Shown piece after piece: positions 40,201-49,763 of a DNA stretch of 64,000 nucleotides (within the stretch, counting starts at the first letter, position 1; every line of letters starts with the position of its first letter). The translations under genes and the position numbers were made by a program. This DNA is from Zeugodacus cucurbitae (lineage: Eukaryota; Arthropoda; Insecta; Diptera; Tephritidae): assembly GCF_028554725.1 (NCBI RefSeq), contig NC_071671.1:26281001-26345000 (forward strand). Reading direction: 5' to 3'. The notes under the pieces were generated by a model. That model saw only the letters and a program-made list of their open reading frames with translations, was not told the DNA's origin and made no database searches.

Positions 40201-43200
40201 TCTGCTGTAAGGTATATGTATTCAAATGGCTTATTCCTGTTCTCATATCCGTACACATTTCCATATCCTCTTCTGCGCATACAAATGTTATAATTAAAAT
40301 TGTGCTTCTTATCTGGCAGACCTTTGTTATACACATACACATATACTTCAATATTAACACAATATTAATACTGAAAATGGTCTAAGCTCAAGTTGCACTA
40401 GTCACGAACTTTTTCAGCCACTCAGGTGCTTGCTTATATTGATTCATATTCATACTTTTATGTTAGTAGTTTGTGTGTGTGTGTGAAAGTATGCGAAAAG
40501 TGCTCTCATGTGAAGTATGTATTAAGTACGGTTGTGTTGCCACTTGTACTAATCTGCAAATTTATTAAATTATTTATTGCGCAACGTGTGTTTACAATAA
40601 TAAATATGTATCTTTGCTACTTCGGTATACATTTGATCTACTTAACTACGAAATAATAGTCAGTTGGGTCTTATCATTTGCAAGGGGCAAACAAAATTTG
40701 GTCTGTCGGGCGGTTGGACACTGAAATGTATTTTTGCAGACGTTGTAAATCATTCTTGATTTAAATTCTTTTGGGTACATATTATTAATTTTAAAAGACC
40801 TTTTAAAGGGTTTCAAGTAAATACCAGCAATGTATACTGCTAAGGTCTCTTATTACCAGTAAGACCAAGACTGATAGTACAAGTAAGCCCACAAATCCCG
40901 CTGACATTTCTCATCTAAAAAAATCAGATTTAAAACTTGTAGGATCTTTCATTTTGCCGGACAAAATCGAAGCGAGAGAAAACAGTCTTTAGTCTTAAGG
41001 CTAGGAAAGTTCTACCAGACTGGAACAGGCCGGGCTAGAGAGGCAGTCTTTCTGTTTCAACTGTTCTACTTTAACTGTTGTTAACAATGTCCTCATCCAA
41101 CAATATCCCCTTTTAAAACCTTCATTACTTCCGTCTTTATTCTTCTTCTTGACTGACGTAGACAACGCTTACGCGGTTATAGCCGAGTCCACAACAGCGT
41201 ACCACGCATCTCTCCTTTTGGCACTTTGGCGCCAATTGGTACCAAGTGAAGACAGGTCCTTTCTGGTTCTTCCATCGTAGTGGAGGCCTCCTTCTTCCTC
41301 GGCATCCACCAGCGGGTACTGCATTGAAAACTTTCAGAGCTGGGGCACTCTCTATAAGGGGCTTTATATTATCTAATACATTAAGGAGTTCTGTCATTAA
41401 CAATGCTTCGGGTTCTTATCAATATCAAATATTTAAGTGAACCTCGATAGTGCCAACGAAGAGGTAACTGATAGTAAATACACTGATTTTAAAAGTTTAG
41501 AAAATATTTAATACAGAACTCAAGCCAATAGGTTACAGTTACGAAAAAAACAATAACTTCGTGATCTCTTCAAACGTTTGGATAATGATATTGAACGCCA
41601 ATCCACACCAATATCAGTACTGTTTGGTAAGATTGATAAGAAGAAGAAGATATCATAATTGACTCTTTGCTATACAGAAGAAGCCAAATAATAGTCAAAC
41701 CAGTGAAGTTACGATGATCCTGAAATTCTTACTGAATAATTAAGGTATAGAGCAACCGTCCGAAGTCTAAAAGTGCTTATTTGGAATCGTTCGTGGTATA
41801 ATCTGTTTGAGTGTGGAATGTGATTCGAGGGGACGTATGTTTGAAGTGTTTCCAAGCCTTAAGAACTAACTTGATCATAAGTTCAGTCTTCATTAATAAA
41901 AAATGTATATTTATAAGACAATCGAGAAGCCCTACGAATCGTATTAAAACAACGAATTTACTCGAAGTATCATACTCAAAAGAGGCTTTCTGAAAAGCTT
42001 CTTTCAAACGTTTGGATAATGATATTGAACGCCAATCCACACCAATATCAGTACTGTTTGGTAAGATTGATAAGAAGAAGAAGATATCATAATTGACTCT
42101 TTGCTATACAGAAGAAGCCAAATAATAGTCAAACCAGTGAAGTTACGATGATCCTGAAATTCTTACTGAATAATTAAGGTATAGAGCAACCGTCCGAAGT
42201 CTAAAAGTGCTTATTTGGAATCGTTCGTGGTATAATCTGTTTGAGTGTGGAATGTGATTCGAGGGGACGTATGTTTGAAGTGTTTCCAAGCCTTAAGAAC
42301 TAACTTGATCATAAGTTCAGTCTTCATTAATAAAAAATGTATATTTATAAGACAATCGAGAAGCCCTACGAATCGTATTAAAACAACGAATTTACTCGAA
42401 GTATCATACTCAAAAGAGGCTTTCTGAAAAGTAAGATTATTTCATGCAAAAAACTCGTTTTTGGAAACAACTATGAGGTCACTGAAGCCATATCGGAACT
42501 ATTAGTATTTAAAGCTATTATACCAAGTTTTTGTAAGGATATCTACAACCGTGTTGTTTATATATATATTTGTTTACTAAACTGGTTCACTCTTCACCCG
42601 ATTACTGTTCTTGTTACATATTTAGTTTTTAACAACTGGCTTAAGTATCGACACAATTTAAGCATATTCTCACTAGACGAATCGAATAAAGGACACAGAA
42701 GCACATAAAAATCCAATATAAAATTGACGTTGCAATGCAAAAGAAGCATTAAACCTTCGCCTTCCAGAATTTGTCAAAACTTAAAAACACATAAAAACCT
42801 GCGTGTTAAGTTGCAAGACTTTTTATGACTCGTTATTTCGAAGCAATTCGATATCGAATAACGGCGCAGCGCAGTGAGTATGCAATAAAAATACAGGAGT
42901 AAGATTTCCAAACAACCATTGTTGTGTCTTAACCGAAAACAACAATAAAGCACTGCATTAACAACACAACGGATGGAAGCCCTTAAAAATTAAACAAAAA
43001 TTTGCAAGTCGGCGTCTATTAGGGTACGATCACGATAAGCAGGGAGTAGAGCGCGCAGTGGCGGCTAGCTGAAGCGTAATAGGAGTAGCTGCTGGTAATA
43101 AGAGTAACTGATTTGGCAAAAAAAAGGAAAAAAAAATGGAGTGAGTGTGAACAAGCCTTTTTTGTTATATGAAGAGACAAAAGGAATGCCTAAAAAGTGT

Positions 43201-45156
43201 TCTCTATGTAAGTATATACATACAAGTATACAAAGAGGCTTCGGAAGTGTTATTTATTAGTCAGTGAATTTGAAGCGCAACTCAAAGGGTGTGTGAAAAA
43301 AATTTAAGTGAAACCTTTACAAAAAAAAGCCTAAAATATATATTTACATATCAAGTTGACGCGAAAATATAAAAAAAAAAGAAAAAATACAAAATGAATA
43401 TTACAAAAATCCATAATATTCTGATACTTGCTTTAAAATTTATCAAATATCCTATAGTTATTTCATATCAGAGATTGGATTTTCGTCCCCAAAGTTGTTT
43501 AAAAAATGAATCAAGGCAAATGTCACCACAACAGCCTTACGATGTTCCTACAAGAGAAGAACTTGAAGAGTTCAACATGTGCGAAGTCGAACTGTAAGAT
43601 GTGAGTAGATTTCTATAGAATATACATATATATTAAAACGTTGAGGGCTTTGTATATCTCGGAAACAGCATAAGTACCACTAATAATCTAAGACTGGAAA
43701 TCAAGCTCAGAATAACTCTTGTCAACAGGTGCTACTTTGTGATCGGTAGGCAATAGAGTAGCATATCCCGTCCTATTACACGACGCAGCAACATAAAATG
43801 ACAAACCGCGATGAGAAAGTACTTGGAGCATTTGAGAGAACGGTTCTCAGCAAGATCTTTGGAGATTTACAATAACATGGATATAGATAAGCACGAAAAT
43901 CCAACGATTGCATTGTTTAGGCCATGTGGAACGTATAGTAAACGATAATGCAGTGAAAAGTGCCTTAGATGCCAGACCAATGAGTGGACAACAGAAGATA
44001 GGGGCCCACGCATCCAATGGAAGGACCAAGCGTTTAGTGACCGGTCTTGTCTGTACTTGAGATCTACAACTAGCGTGACTTCACAAAGTATAGAGGCAAC
44101 TGGCGAAACCTCACCTCAACAACGCGAAGTCTTCTTCTTGACTGGTGAAGATACCGCTTACGCGGTTATAGCCGAGTCCACAACAGCGCGCCACGCATAT
44201 CTCCTTTTGACAGTTTGGCGCCAAATTGGTAATACCAAGTGAAGACAGGTCCTTCTCCACCTGGTCCTTCCATCGGAGTGGAGGTCTCCTTCTTGGTTTC
44301 CACCAGCGGGTACTGCATCGAAAACTTTCAGAGCTGGGGCACTTTCGTCCATTCGAACAACATGACCTAGCCAACGTAGCCGCTGTCTTTTTATTCGCTG
44401 GACTATGTCTATGTCGTCGAACAACACATACAGCTCAGTAACAACACGAAGTGCTTTTGATTAAATTGCTTTTAATTCCCCATCTCTTTAAAATATATGT
44501 AGTATTAGACGTTTCCAAATTTGTGTATCCATATTAACTTATATATATATTATGTATATAAATTTATTGTATGTATTTTTTATGGCACTTCCAGATATAT
44601 AGTACATAAGTACATATTAATAACTCACCAGCGCATTTGCTTTGCCTGTGCGATCGTCGACCCACAGCAACACCAAATCAGCATTAGCCATACGAGGATT
44701 CTTCCGCGCAAAACCGAGTCCGATGAAGCCGCGCGTATTGACAGTGGCGCGAAAGTGTATCTCCTTCGAGTTGGTGCCTTTCAGCCACCACTCCAGCCAG
44801 TACAGGCCATTGGCATCCATCATTTCGATGCGACGCCAATTGGTGTGATGTATGCCCAATGACGACACATTGCCGGCACTGCTTGTGTCGCTGGAGCTGG
44901 TGCTCGTGCCGCTATTGCCACCGCTGCTCGCGACAGTGGAATTTGCGGCGGTTGCAGTGGCATGCTGCTGATGACGATGATGTCGCTGATGCGCGGCGTG
45001 TGCATACTCCGGCAATGCGGTGGCCACTTGCAGTGCGACCAAATGCATTGTCAATGTGATGATAATTATGTAAAGGCCATAGCTTTTACGGTTCGAGGCG
45101 ACAGCGCAGGCAGTTGCCTTGCGCAATTGTTGTGCTCCTTGTAGACAGTGGGCCAT
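13208..45156 (-). CDS. olf413: DOMON/copper type II monooxygenase (MOXD1-like, olf413), complete, 12 exons
   Basis: DBH-like copper monooxygenase, probably in the secretory pathway; substrate unknown. Exons (minus): 45156-44629, 22403-22248, 20506-20339, 20004-19892, 16847-16654, 16498-16397, 16320-16157, 16069-15854, 15786-15584, 15516-15416, 14703-14537, 13384-13208. All phases agree, giving 762 residues. A signal anchor lies at about 27-48, then a His- and Ser/Thr-rich linker to about 100. The DOMON domain is about 105-285 (WLEWWLKG, GFIGLGFARK). CuA ligands are His330-His331 (HHMTLFEC) and His412 (LEIHYDNP). CuB ligands are His490 and His492 (LHSHHAG) and Met565 (KQEMCLSF). All expected copper ligands are present. 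The C-terminus is hydrophobic (about 735-762), so a membrane or lipid anchor is possible. The start is fixed by a TAG two codons upstream. Exon 10 offers two donors; only the inner one (A|GTGAGT) keeps frame. Intron 1 is 22 kb. Confidence 0.92.
13927..14460. repeat. Relic bounded by about 60-bp direct repeats
   Basis: A sequence of about 60 bp starting AACAACAAAGTCAGT occurs at 13927 and again at 14402 with few differences. Just inside lie the phrases GACAAAACTAAAGCAC (about 14004) and GACAAAACTAAATCAC (about 14199), which resemble Tc1-type element ends. It sits in intron 11 of the olf413-like gene. Probably a decayed DNA transposon; no ORF survives. Confidence 0.5.
17000..18302. other. Intron 4 of the olf413-like gene, 5' half of plus strand
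   Basis: No gene or repeat recognised between exon 5 (ending upstream at 16847) and the repeat at 18303. The ORFs here look like chance frames. Confidence 0.4.
18303..19365 (+). repeat. 1.1-kb interspersed repeat, subfamily B copy 1
   Basis: Same architecture as the element at 10738: AACAAGTAAGGAAAGGCC at the left, a CGGA/CAGA tract at 19172-19220, and a GTTGCGAGAGTATTAAA right end. The left internal part, including the TATACTCTCGCAA motif, is missing. Internal sequence matches the copies at 34995 and 48727 better than those at 10738 and 28651, so it is a second subfamily. It lies in intron 4 of the olf413-like gene. Confidence 0.75.
21076..21807 (+). CDS. Small ankyrin-repeat protein nested in olf413 intron 2
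   Basis: I cannot name this protein. The well-supported exons are about 21130-21345, 21433-21633 and 21698-21807, joined in frame by GTATGT and GTAGGT donors and typical acceptors. They encode two ankyrin repeats (about residues 40-106; YGNTPLLKACYLGRRKHVEL, then GQNALTLATYCGSLDVVRLL), followed by a helical region and a GQGPSGSGAAYKMR tail. The first exon is uncertain. A 7-nt exon 21076-21082 (ATG AGT C, then GTTAGT) would join to the acceptor at 21129 and give 177 residues; an alternative acceptor at 21141 shortens it by four. The gene lies entirely within intron 2 of the olf413-like gene on the opposite strand, with its stop 440 bp from the host exon 2 donor. Clean splice sites and an uninterrupted frame argue against a pseudogene. 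The role is unknown; ankyrin repeats bind proteins. Confidence 0.78.
22424..23480. repeat. (ATTTT)n pentanucleotide array, about 1.06 kb
   Basis: Almost pure AAAAT repeats on the plus strand (ATTTT on the minus, transcribed strand). Variant AAATA/AATAT units and a partly duplicated higher-order block containing 'aaattgaaaaaaaaa' recur about 22500, 22710, 22845 and 23240. It ends about 20 nt before the exon 2 acceptor (22404/22403) of the olf413-like gene. The 92- and 84-residue Phe/Tyr/Ile ORFs here are artefacts of the repeat. Confidence 0.97.
23481..28650. other. Intron 1 of the olf413-like gene, no feature seen
   Basis: About 5.2 kb of intronic sequence. Several ORFs of 60-135 codons occur, but none has recognisable domains, and many are low complexity or interrupted by typical AT-rich runs. 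I see no exon with matching splice phases. Confidence 0.5.
28651..29828 (-). repeat. 1.2-kb interspersed repeat, subfamily A copy 2
   Basis: An inverted copy of the element at 10738-11937. The plus strand starts TATACTCTCGCAACAAAG with a perfect-looking hairpin partner (GTTGCTACGAGAGTAT) and ends CCCTTCCTTACTTGTT. The GTCTGTCTGTCCGTCCG tract lies at about 28802. The hairpin end here is better preserved than in copy 1. It is in intron 1 of the olf413-like gene. Confidence 0.78.
29829..31567. other. Intron 1 sequence, no feature seen
   Basis: Nothing recognised on either strand. Confidence 0.4.
31568..32460 (-). mobile_element. Mariner-like deletion derivative, copy 1 (893 bp)
   Basis: Terminal inverted repeats share GGGTGATTTTTT and the element is flanked by TA (31566-31567, 32461-32462). 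The minus-strand frame 32288-31635 encodes the C-terminal catalytic part of a Tc1/mariner transposase: ILFSDEAHFWLNG (first Asp), MWFQQDGATCHTA (second Asp), PRSCDLTPLDYFLWG (third Asp, 36 residues on). The DNA-binding half is missing apart from a short start (MNRLTNEQRLQIIEFYY) in another frame, so it cannot make a full transposase. Relative to copy 2 it also lacks 12 bp in frame and 31 bp near the end. It is in intron 1 of the olf413-like gene. Confidence 0.9.
32463..34994. other. Intron 1 sequence, no feature seen
   Basis: No protein or repeat recognised. The ORF at 33911-34135 has no family features and overlaps low-complexity sequence. Confidence 0.4.
34995..36166 (-). repeat. 1.2-kb interspersed repeat, subfamily B copy 2
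   Basis: The plus strand starts TTTTATACTCTCGCAACATG and ends TCTTTCCTTACATGTT. Internally it matches the copies at 18303 and 48727 (for example the segment with 'gacatcacttgtggaaaaattgtcaaa'). Its TCCG tract is short (about 35148-35166). It is in intron 1 of the olf413-like gene. Confidence 0.75.
36167..38548. other. Intron 1 sequence, no feature seen
   Basis: A short CAA/CAG run at about 36830 gives a Gln-rich chance ORF. Nothing else is recognised. Confidence 0.4.
38549..39484 (-). mobile_element. Mariner-like deletion derivative, copy 2 (936 bp)
   Basis: Same element as 31568-32460, also flanked by TA (38547-38548, 39485-39486) with GGGTGATTTTTT ends. The frame 39312-38647 is 221 codons and, over the shared part, appears identical to copy 1, with four extra residues (ENPLF region). 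The start Met of the true N-terminus (39371, MNRLTNEQ) is present but joins the catalytic part out of frame through a large internal deletion. All three catalytic Asp positions are intact. It is non-autonomous. Confidence 0.9.
39487..41136. other. Intron 1 sequence, no feature seen
   Basis: A short CTATG repeat lies at 40008-40030. The remaining ORFs show no family features. Confidence 0.4.
41137..41403 (-). mobile_element. RTE-type LINE 3' fragment
   Basis: Minus-strand translation yields the C-terminal RTE segment (ESAPALKVFNAVPAGG, RRRPPLRWKNQ), then the 3' UTR phrase common to the copy at 44130 (GTTGTGGACTCGGCTATAAC). It ends at an (AAG)n-like tail near 41137. It is a 5'-truncated dead copy in intron 1 of the olf413-like gene. 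Confidence 0.75.
41569..42431. repeat. Perfect tandem duplication, unit 434 bp
   Basis: Positions 41569-41997 recur at 42003-42431 with no difference I can find (429 bp); the unit spacing is 434. A 60-codon frame is therefore present twice. No protein family is recognised and the minus-strand 87-codon frame also has none. Such identity means a very recent duplication or an assembly artefact. Confidence 0.93.
43394..43597 (+). CDS. Possible orphan ORF, 67 codons
   Basis: The frame ends in a soluble, acidic sequence (SPQQPYDVPTREELEEFNMC, then EVEL). This looks more protein-like than neighbouring chance frames; the first half is rich in Ile/Lys. It ends 43 bp before an RTE fragment, so it could be a transposon-carried or decayed exon. 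I recognise no family. A plain chance ORF is equally possible. Confidence 0.2.
   Translation: MNITKIHNILILALKFIKYPIVISYQRLDFRPQSCLKNESRQMSPQQPYDVPTREELEEFNMCEVEL
43640..44110 (+). mobile_element. RTE-type LINE 3' fragment, plus strand
   Basis: Plus-strand translation in shifting frames gives the post-RT region of an RTE ORF2: GFVYLGNSISTTNNLRLEI, then RITLVNRCYF (the same segment as in the copy at 47.4 kb), then TNRDEKVLGAFERTVLSKIF, then LGHVERIVNDNAV and ALDARPMSG. Frameshifts and stops show it is dead. It lies tail to tail with the minus-strand fragment at 44130-44440. Confidence 0.75.
44125..44440 (-). mobile_element. RTE-type LINE 3' fragment, minus strand
   Basis: Encodes DDIDIVQRIKRQRLRWLGHV, then VRMDESAPALKVFDAVPAGG, and the shared 3' UTR, ending in a GAAGAAG tail at 44130. 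Close to the copy at 41137 and to the 3' part of the element at 46.9-48.4 kb. It sits just inside intron 1 of the olf413-like gene, about 190 bp downstream of the exon 1 donor. Confidence 0.8.
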
Positions 45157-46930
45157 TGCGGACTAGTTGTTGTGTAGAATTATTAAAATTATGATTTTTG
45201 CTTGTTTTTTTATTTATTTTTTTTTTTAAATTTTTGAAGGTATTTTTTTAGTTTACACTATTTAAAAATTTATAATAATGATAATAATTTGGCTTTAGAT
45301 AGATGTTTAGGCATTTCTATTTTTAACGGTATATCACATAAAAATATTTTTTAAATTATTTATAACACTTCTCTTTACCGTTAGTATTATTATACAAATA
45401 TTTTTACAGAACTTCACAAAAGTAACGCAATCTGATAAGCAAATTTATGAATTTAGTTTATTACAAGCATATTTTTAAATAAATAAGTGCTCATATTTGC
45501 TCACCACACTTATAATTTTTTTTTTTCGTGCACTTCATATGTAGGTGCAGCTCGTATTCCAGTTATAGCGTAAGTTATTTTTAGCAACAAATCCAATTTC
45601 CTTGCATGCAGCTGCCGTGCCCAAGCAACCATGCATAGGAGTAAGTATGTAAATATGTTTGTTGTTATGCACTTTTAAACACACGCACACATTTATAAAA
45701 TTATTTTTCGTTTTTGAAGTAGCAGCTGCCACTATTATCACTACTTCCCTCCAGCTGGCAAGGGCTCCCTAATTTTCTTATTGCAATACCTTTGCAGGCG
45801 TTTATATGTTATCGACCTATGTACAAAGAAATGTGAGTATTTATATATACAAAAATATATTTTATTTGTTTTGCTGGAAGGTAGTTTAGTTACTTGCTGA
45901 GTTTTGAACTCGCGCATGCGCTACACACTCACTTGCGTACTTGAGCGATTCGGAGACGACGCGCAACACATACAAATATTTAGAATTATACATTTAGGTG
46001 TGTGTGTGTGTGACCTTTTAAAGCGAATTTAGCAGCTGCGGCGAAGGGCTAAATGAGCGCACGAGTTCATTAGGCTTATTTCTTGTTGTTGTTGTTGTTA
46101 CACACATTTGTCGCTGCACTTAAGGATGCGTCGGAAGGTACACAACTTATGCTTCTATGCAGGTATAGTTGTTTTAAAAAATATTTTTTTTTTGCACTGA
46201 AAACAACAATTTTTATTTGCAAATTTTATTAAATTTTTTTTATAATAAACACTGCTTTTTTTTTTTTCTTATTGCGCACATTCCAACACTTATTATCCAA
46301 TAATATATTCCTTCAACACTTAAAACACCATTTTCATTTAGTTAAGTTATATTTAAGTAGGTAAGTTAAGTCGCTTACATCGTCCGTGCCACATTAACGC
46401 GTAGTTCTTGACAGCGCGCATATCCCTTTACAACTGCGGCTGCGCGCCTTTGCCAGAACGTGTTCAACTTGAACGCGCCAGCTACTCAGCCAGCCAGCCA
46501 TTGCTGTGGATGGTTTCCTTCGCTCCCTTCTGCCTATAACGCAACAACAACAAACCGGCGTATATACTCGTGTAAATAATCATCTGCCTGGCAGCAAGCC
46601 AGTCCGAAGACTCAGCCGGCAATATGTTGTGAATGTGCCGGTGAGTGAGTTGGTGAGTCAGCGCGCCGTTTAGTCATTCGTGTAGGCAATTCATACTCAG
46701 CACCAACTATTGATAGACGGCAGTTGTGCTAAAAATATTGTTATATTTTTGTTGCTTTTGTTTTTACTTATATATAGTTGTAACCCAGTAAGCGTTTTGG
46801 TCATTGTTTGAAGAAATAAGTTATGTAATGTACGCCCAAAATAGTAAGGAAAATGGACAGAAGCTTATAAGTTTTAAAGCAAGTAGGTAACAGATTTGAT
46901 GTAGGAATTGGTCTACTTCAGGTTTTTCGA
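45157..46930 (-). promoter_or_regulatory. 5' flank and probable promoter region of the olf413-like gene
   Basis: This interval lies directly upstream of the start codon. The part at 46380-46700 is clearly richer in G/C than its surroundings and could hold the promoter or an upstream non-coding exon. There is no convincing TATA box and no other gene. The inference rests on position and composition only. Confidence 0.35.
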
Positions 46931-46946
46931 TGATATCCACATATAT

Positions 46947-48447
46947 ATATATATATATATTTGGCGTAGGAACTCATTCCTCCTTTTTGCTTTTTGGCGC
47001 CAACTGGAAACACCAAGTGAAGCCAGGTCACTTTGCACTTGGTCTTTCCACCGGAGTGGAGGTCGTCCTCTTCCGCGGCTTCCTCCAGCGGGTACTGCAT
47101 CGAATACTTTCAGAGCTGAAGTGTTTTCTTCCATCCACACAACATGACCTAGCCAACGTAGCCGCTGTCTTTTTATTCGCTGAACTATGTCAATGTCGTC
47201 GTATAAATCGTACAGTTCATCGTTCCATCGTCTGCGGTATTCGCCGTTGCCAATGTTTAGAGGACCATAAATCTTGCGCAAAACCTTTCTCTCGAAAAGA
47301 GTTCAAGAGTCGTCTCATCGGATGTTGTCATCGTCCACGCTTCAGCGCCATACATCAGGACGGGAATAATGAGCGACTTATATAGTTTGATTTTGGTTCG
47401 TCGAGAGAGGACTTTACTTTTCAATTGCCTACTCAGTCAAAAGTAGCACCTGTTGGCAAGAGTGATTCTGCGTTGGATTTCAAGGCTGACATTGTTGGTG
47501 TTGTTAATGCTGGTTCCCAGATAAACGAAACGAACAACTTCAAAGTTATGACTGTCAACAGTGACGTGGGAGCCAAGACGCGAATGCGCTGACTGTTTGT
47601 TTGATGACAGGAGATATTTCGACTTGTCCTCATTCACTACCAGACCCACACGCTTCGCTTCTTTATCTAGTCTGGAAAACGCAGAACAAACGGCGCGGTT
47701 TTTGCTTCCGATGATATCAATATCATCGGCATACGCCAGGAGCTGTGCCTCTCTATTTAGCTCTGCAGCTCGTATTATTTTTTCCAGCAATAGATTGAAG
47801 AAGTCGCACGATAGTGAGTCACCCTGTCTGAAGCCTCGTTTGGTATCGAACGGCTCGGAGAGGTCCTTCCCGATCCTGACGGAGCTTTTGGTGTTGCTCA
47901 ACGTCAGCTTACATAGCCGTATTAGTTTTGCAGGGATACCAAATTCTGACATCGCGGCATAAAGGCAGCTCCTTTTCGTGCTATCGAAGGCAGCTTTAAA
48001 ATCGATAAAAAGATGGTGAGTATCGATTCTTCTCTCTCGGGTCTTTTCAAAGATTTGGCGCATGGTGACTATCTGGTCCATTGTAGATTTTCCAGGTCTA
48101 AAGCCACACTGATAAGGTCCAATCAGTTCGTTGACGGTGGGCTTTAGTCTTTCACACAATACGCTCGACAAAACCTTATATGCGATATTGAGGAGACTTA
48201 TACCACGGTAGTTGGTGCAGATTGTGGGGTCTCCCTTCTTATGGATTGGGTAGAGCACACTAAGATTCCAATCGTCAGGCATGCTTTCTTTCGACCATAT
48301 TCTACAAAGAAGCTGATGCATGCACCTTATCAGTTCTTCGCCGCCGTATTTGAATAGCTCGGCCGGTAATCCTTCGGCCGCCGCCGCTTTGCTGTTCTTC
48401 AAGCGGGTAATTGCTATTCGAATTTCTTCATGGTCGGGTACCACATG
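46947..48447 (-). mobile_element. 5'-truncated RTE-type LINE with target-site duplication
   Basis: The minus-strand frame 48459-47437 encodes most of a reverse transcriptase: KKGDPTICTNYRGISLLNIA, CGFRPGKSTMDQI, HLFIDFKAAFDS, RGFRQGDSLSCDFFN and the catalytic LLAYADDIDIIG. After a frameshift, 47281-46960 encodes the post-RT region (NGEYRRRWNDELYDLYDD, RLRWLGHVV). The endonuclease half is absent. The 3' end runs into an (AT)n tract at 46943-46961. The 16-bp sequence TGATATCCACATATAT flanks it on both sides (about 46931 and 48448), as expected for target-primed insertion. The RTE assignment is by motif memory; a related clade is possible. Confidence 0.88.
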
Positions 48448-48463
48448 TGATATCCACATATAT

Positions 48464-48726
48464 TTATGGATCTTACATTAGAAACAGAACTCTAAAAGAT
48501 ATTGGTAGATGCATATATAGAGAGCTGGTTTAAGATTTATTCTCACATGGTTAGTCTACTATCTTCTCTTCTTATAGATATTCCTGCTAAAATGTGATAT
48601 CTGAGCTTACATTTCGTCCAGTCTCTTCATCATTCAATCAATGCTGTTCAGGTTTAGAGTTCAACGAAACTCAGGACACATTTTCTCAAATCGGTTCGAA
48701 AAACTCAGTGATCAATCATTAAATAT
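48464..48726. other. Spacer, nothing recognised
   Basis: No feature seen. Confidence 0.4.
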
Positions 48727-49763
48727 TTTTATACTCTCGCAACAAAAGTTGCTAAGAGAGTATTATAGTTTTGTCCACATAACGGTTGTTTGTAAGTCCT
48801 AAAACTAAACGAGTTAGATATAGGGTTATATATATCAAAATGATCAGGATGACGAGTAAAGTTCAAATCCGGATGTCTGTCTGTCCGTCCGTGCAAGCTG
48901 TAACTTGAGTAAAAATTGAAATAGCTTAATGAAACTTGGAACACGTGTTCCTTGGCACCATAAGAAGGTTAAGTTCGAAGATGGGCGTATCGGAAACCAC
49001 TGCCACGCCCACAAAGTGGCGATAACCAAAAACACATAAAGAGCTATAATTAAGCCATAAAATAGGTTTTTTGTATATATCTTGCAAACCAATAAAGATT
49101 TATAAACCAAACTTTCTGCAGTCATTTCTTTTAGCCGTTTCCTTATATAGTCCAAAAATGAAAGAAATCGGATAATAACCACGCTCACCTCCCATACAAA
49201 GGTTAAGTTGAAAATTACTAAAAGTGCGTTAACTCGCTAACGAGAAACGTCAGAAACACCAAATTTTACATAAAAAGTGGCAGAAGGAAGCTGTACTGAA
49301 ATTTTTTTGCGAAATGGAAAATGGGCGTGGCGTCGCCCACTTATGGGTCAAAAACCATATCTCAAGAACTACTGTACCGATTTCAATGAAATTCGGTACA
49401 TAACACTTTCTTGACACCCTGATGACACTGGTGGAATATGGGCGAAATCGGTTCACAACTACGCCTACTTTCCATATAACGCAATTTTGAATCCTTCTGA
49501 TTCGTTCACTTTATAATGTATACATAAGGAACCGATAAAGATAGCGAAATAAAACTTTACACAAATACTGTATTTGAGCTGTGACATCACTTGTGGAAAA
49601 ATTGTCAAAATCGGACCATGACTTTTCAAGGCCTCTGATATCAAACATGAAGAACTCAGTGCCTGAGGGTAATTTTTCACCGAAAATATGGGTAAATCTC
49701 TAAATAAATTGCGAGAGTATAAAATGTTCGGTTGCACCCGAACTTAGCCTTTCCTTACTTGTT
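48727..49763 (-). repeat. 1.0-kb interspersed repeat, subfamily B copy 3
   Basis: Starts TTTATACTCTCGCAAC with a hairpin partner and ends CCTTTCCTTACTTGTT. A GTCTGTCTGTCCGTCCG tract lies at about 48874. Internally it matches the copies at 18303 and 34995, with small deletions. The ORFs at 48729-49737 on the minus strand have no protein similarity. Confidence 0.77.

Noticed and set aside
44617..45144. Plus-strand ORFs opposite exon 1 of the olf413-like gene
   Set aside because: Antisense shadows of a real coding exon.
47561..47962. 133-codon plus-strand ORF
   Set aside because: Antisense shadow of the RTE reverse transcriptase.
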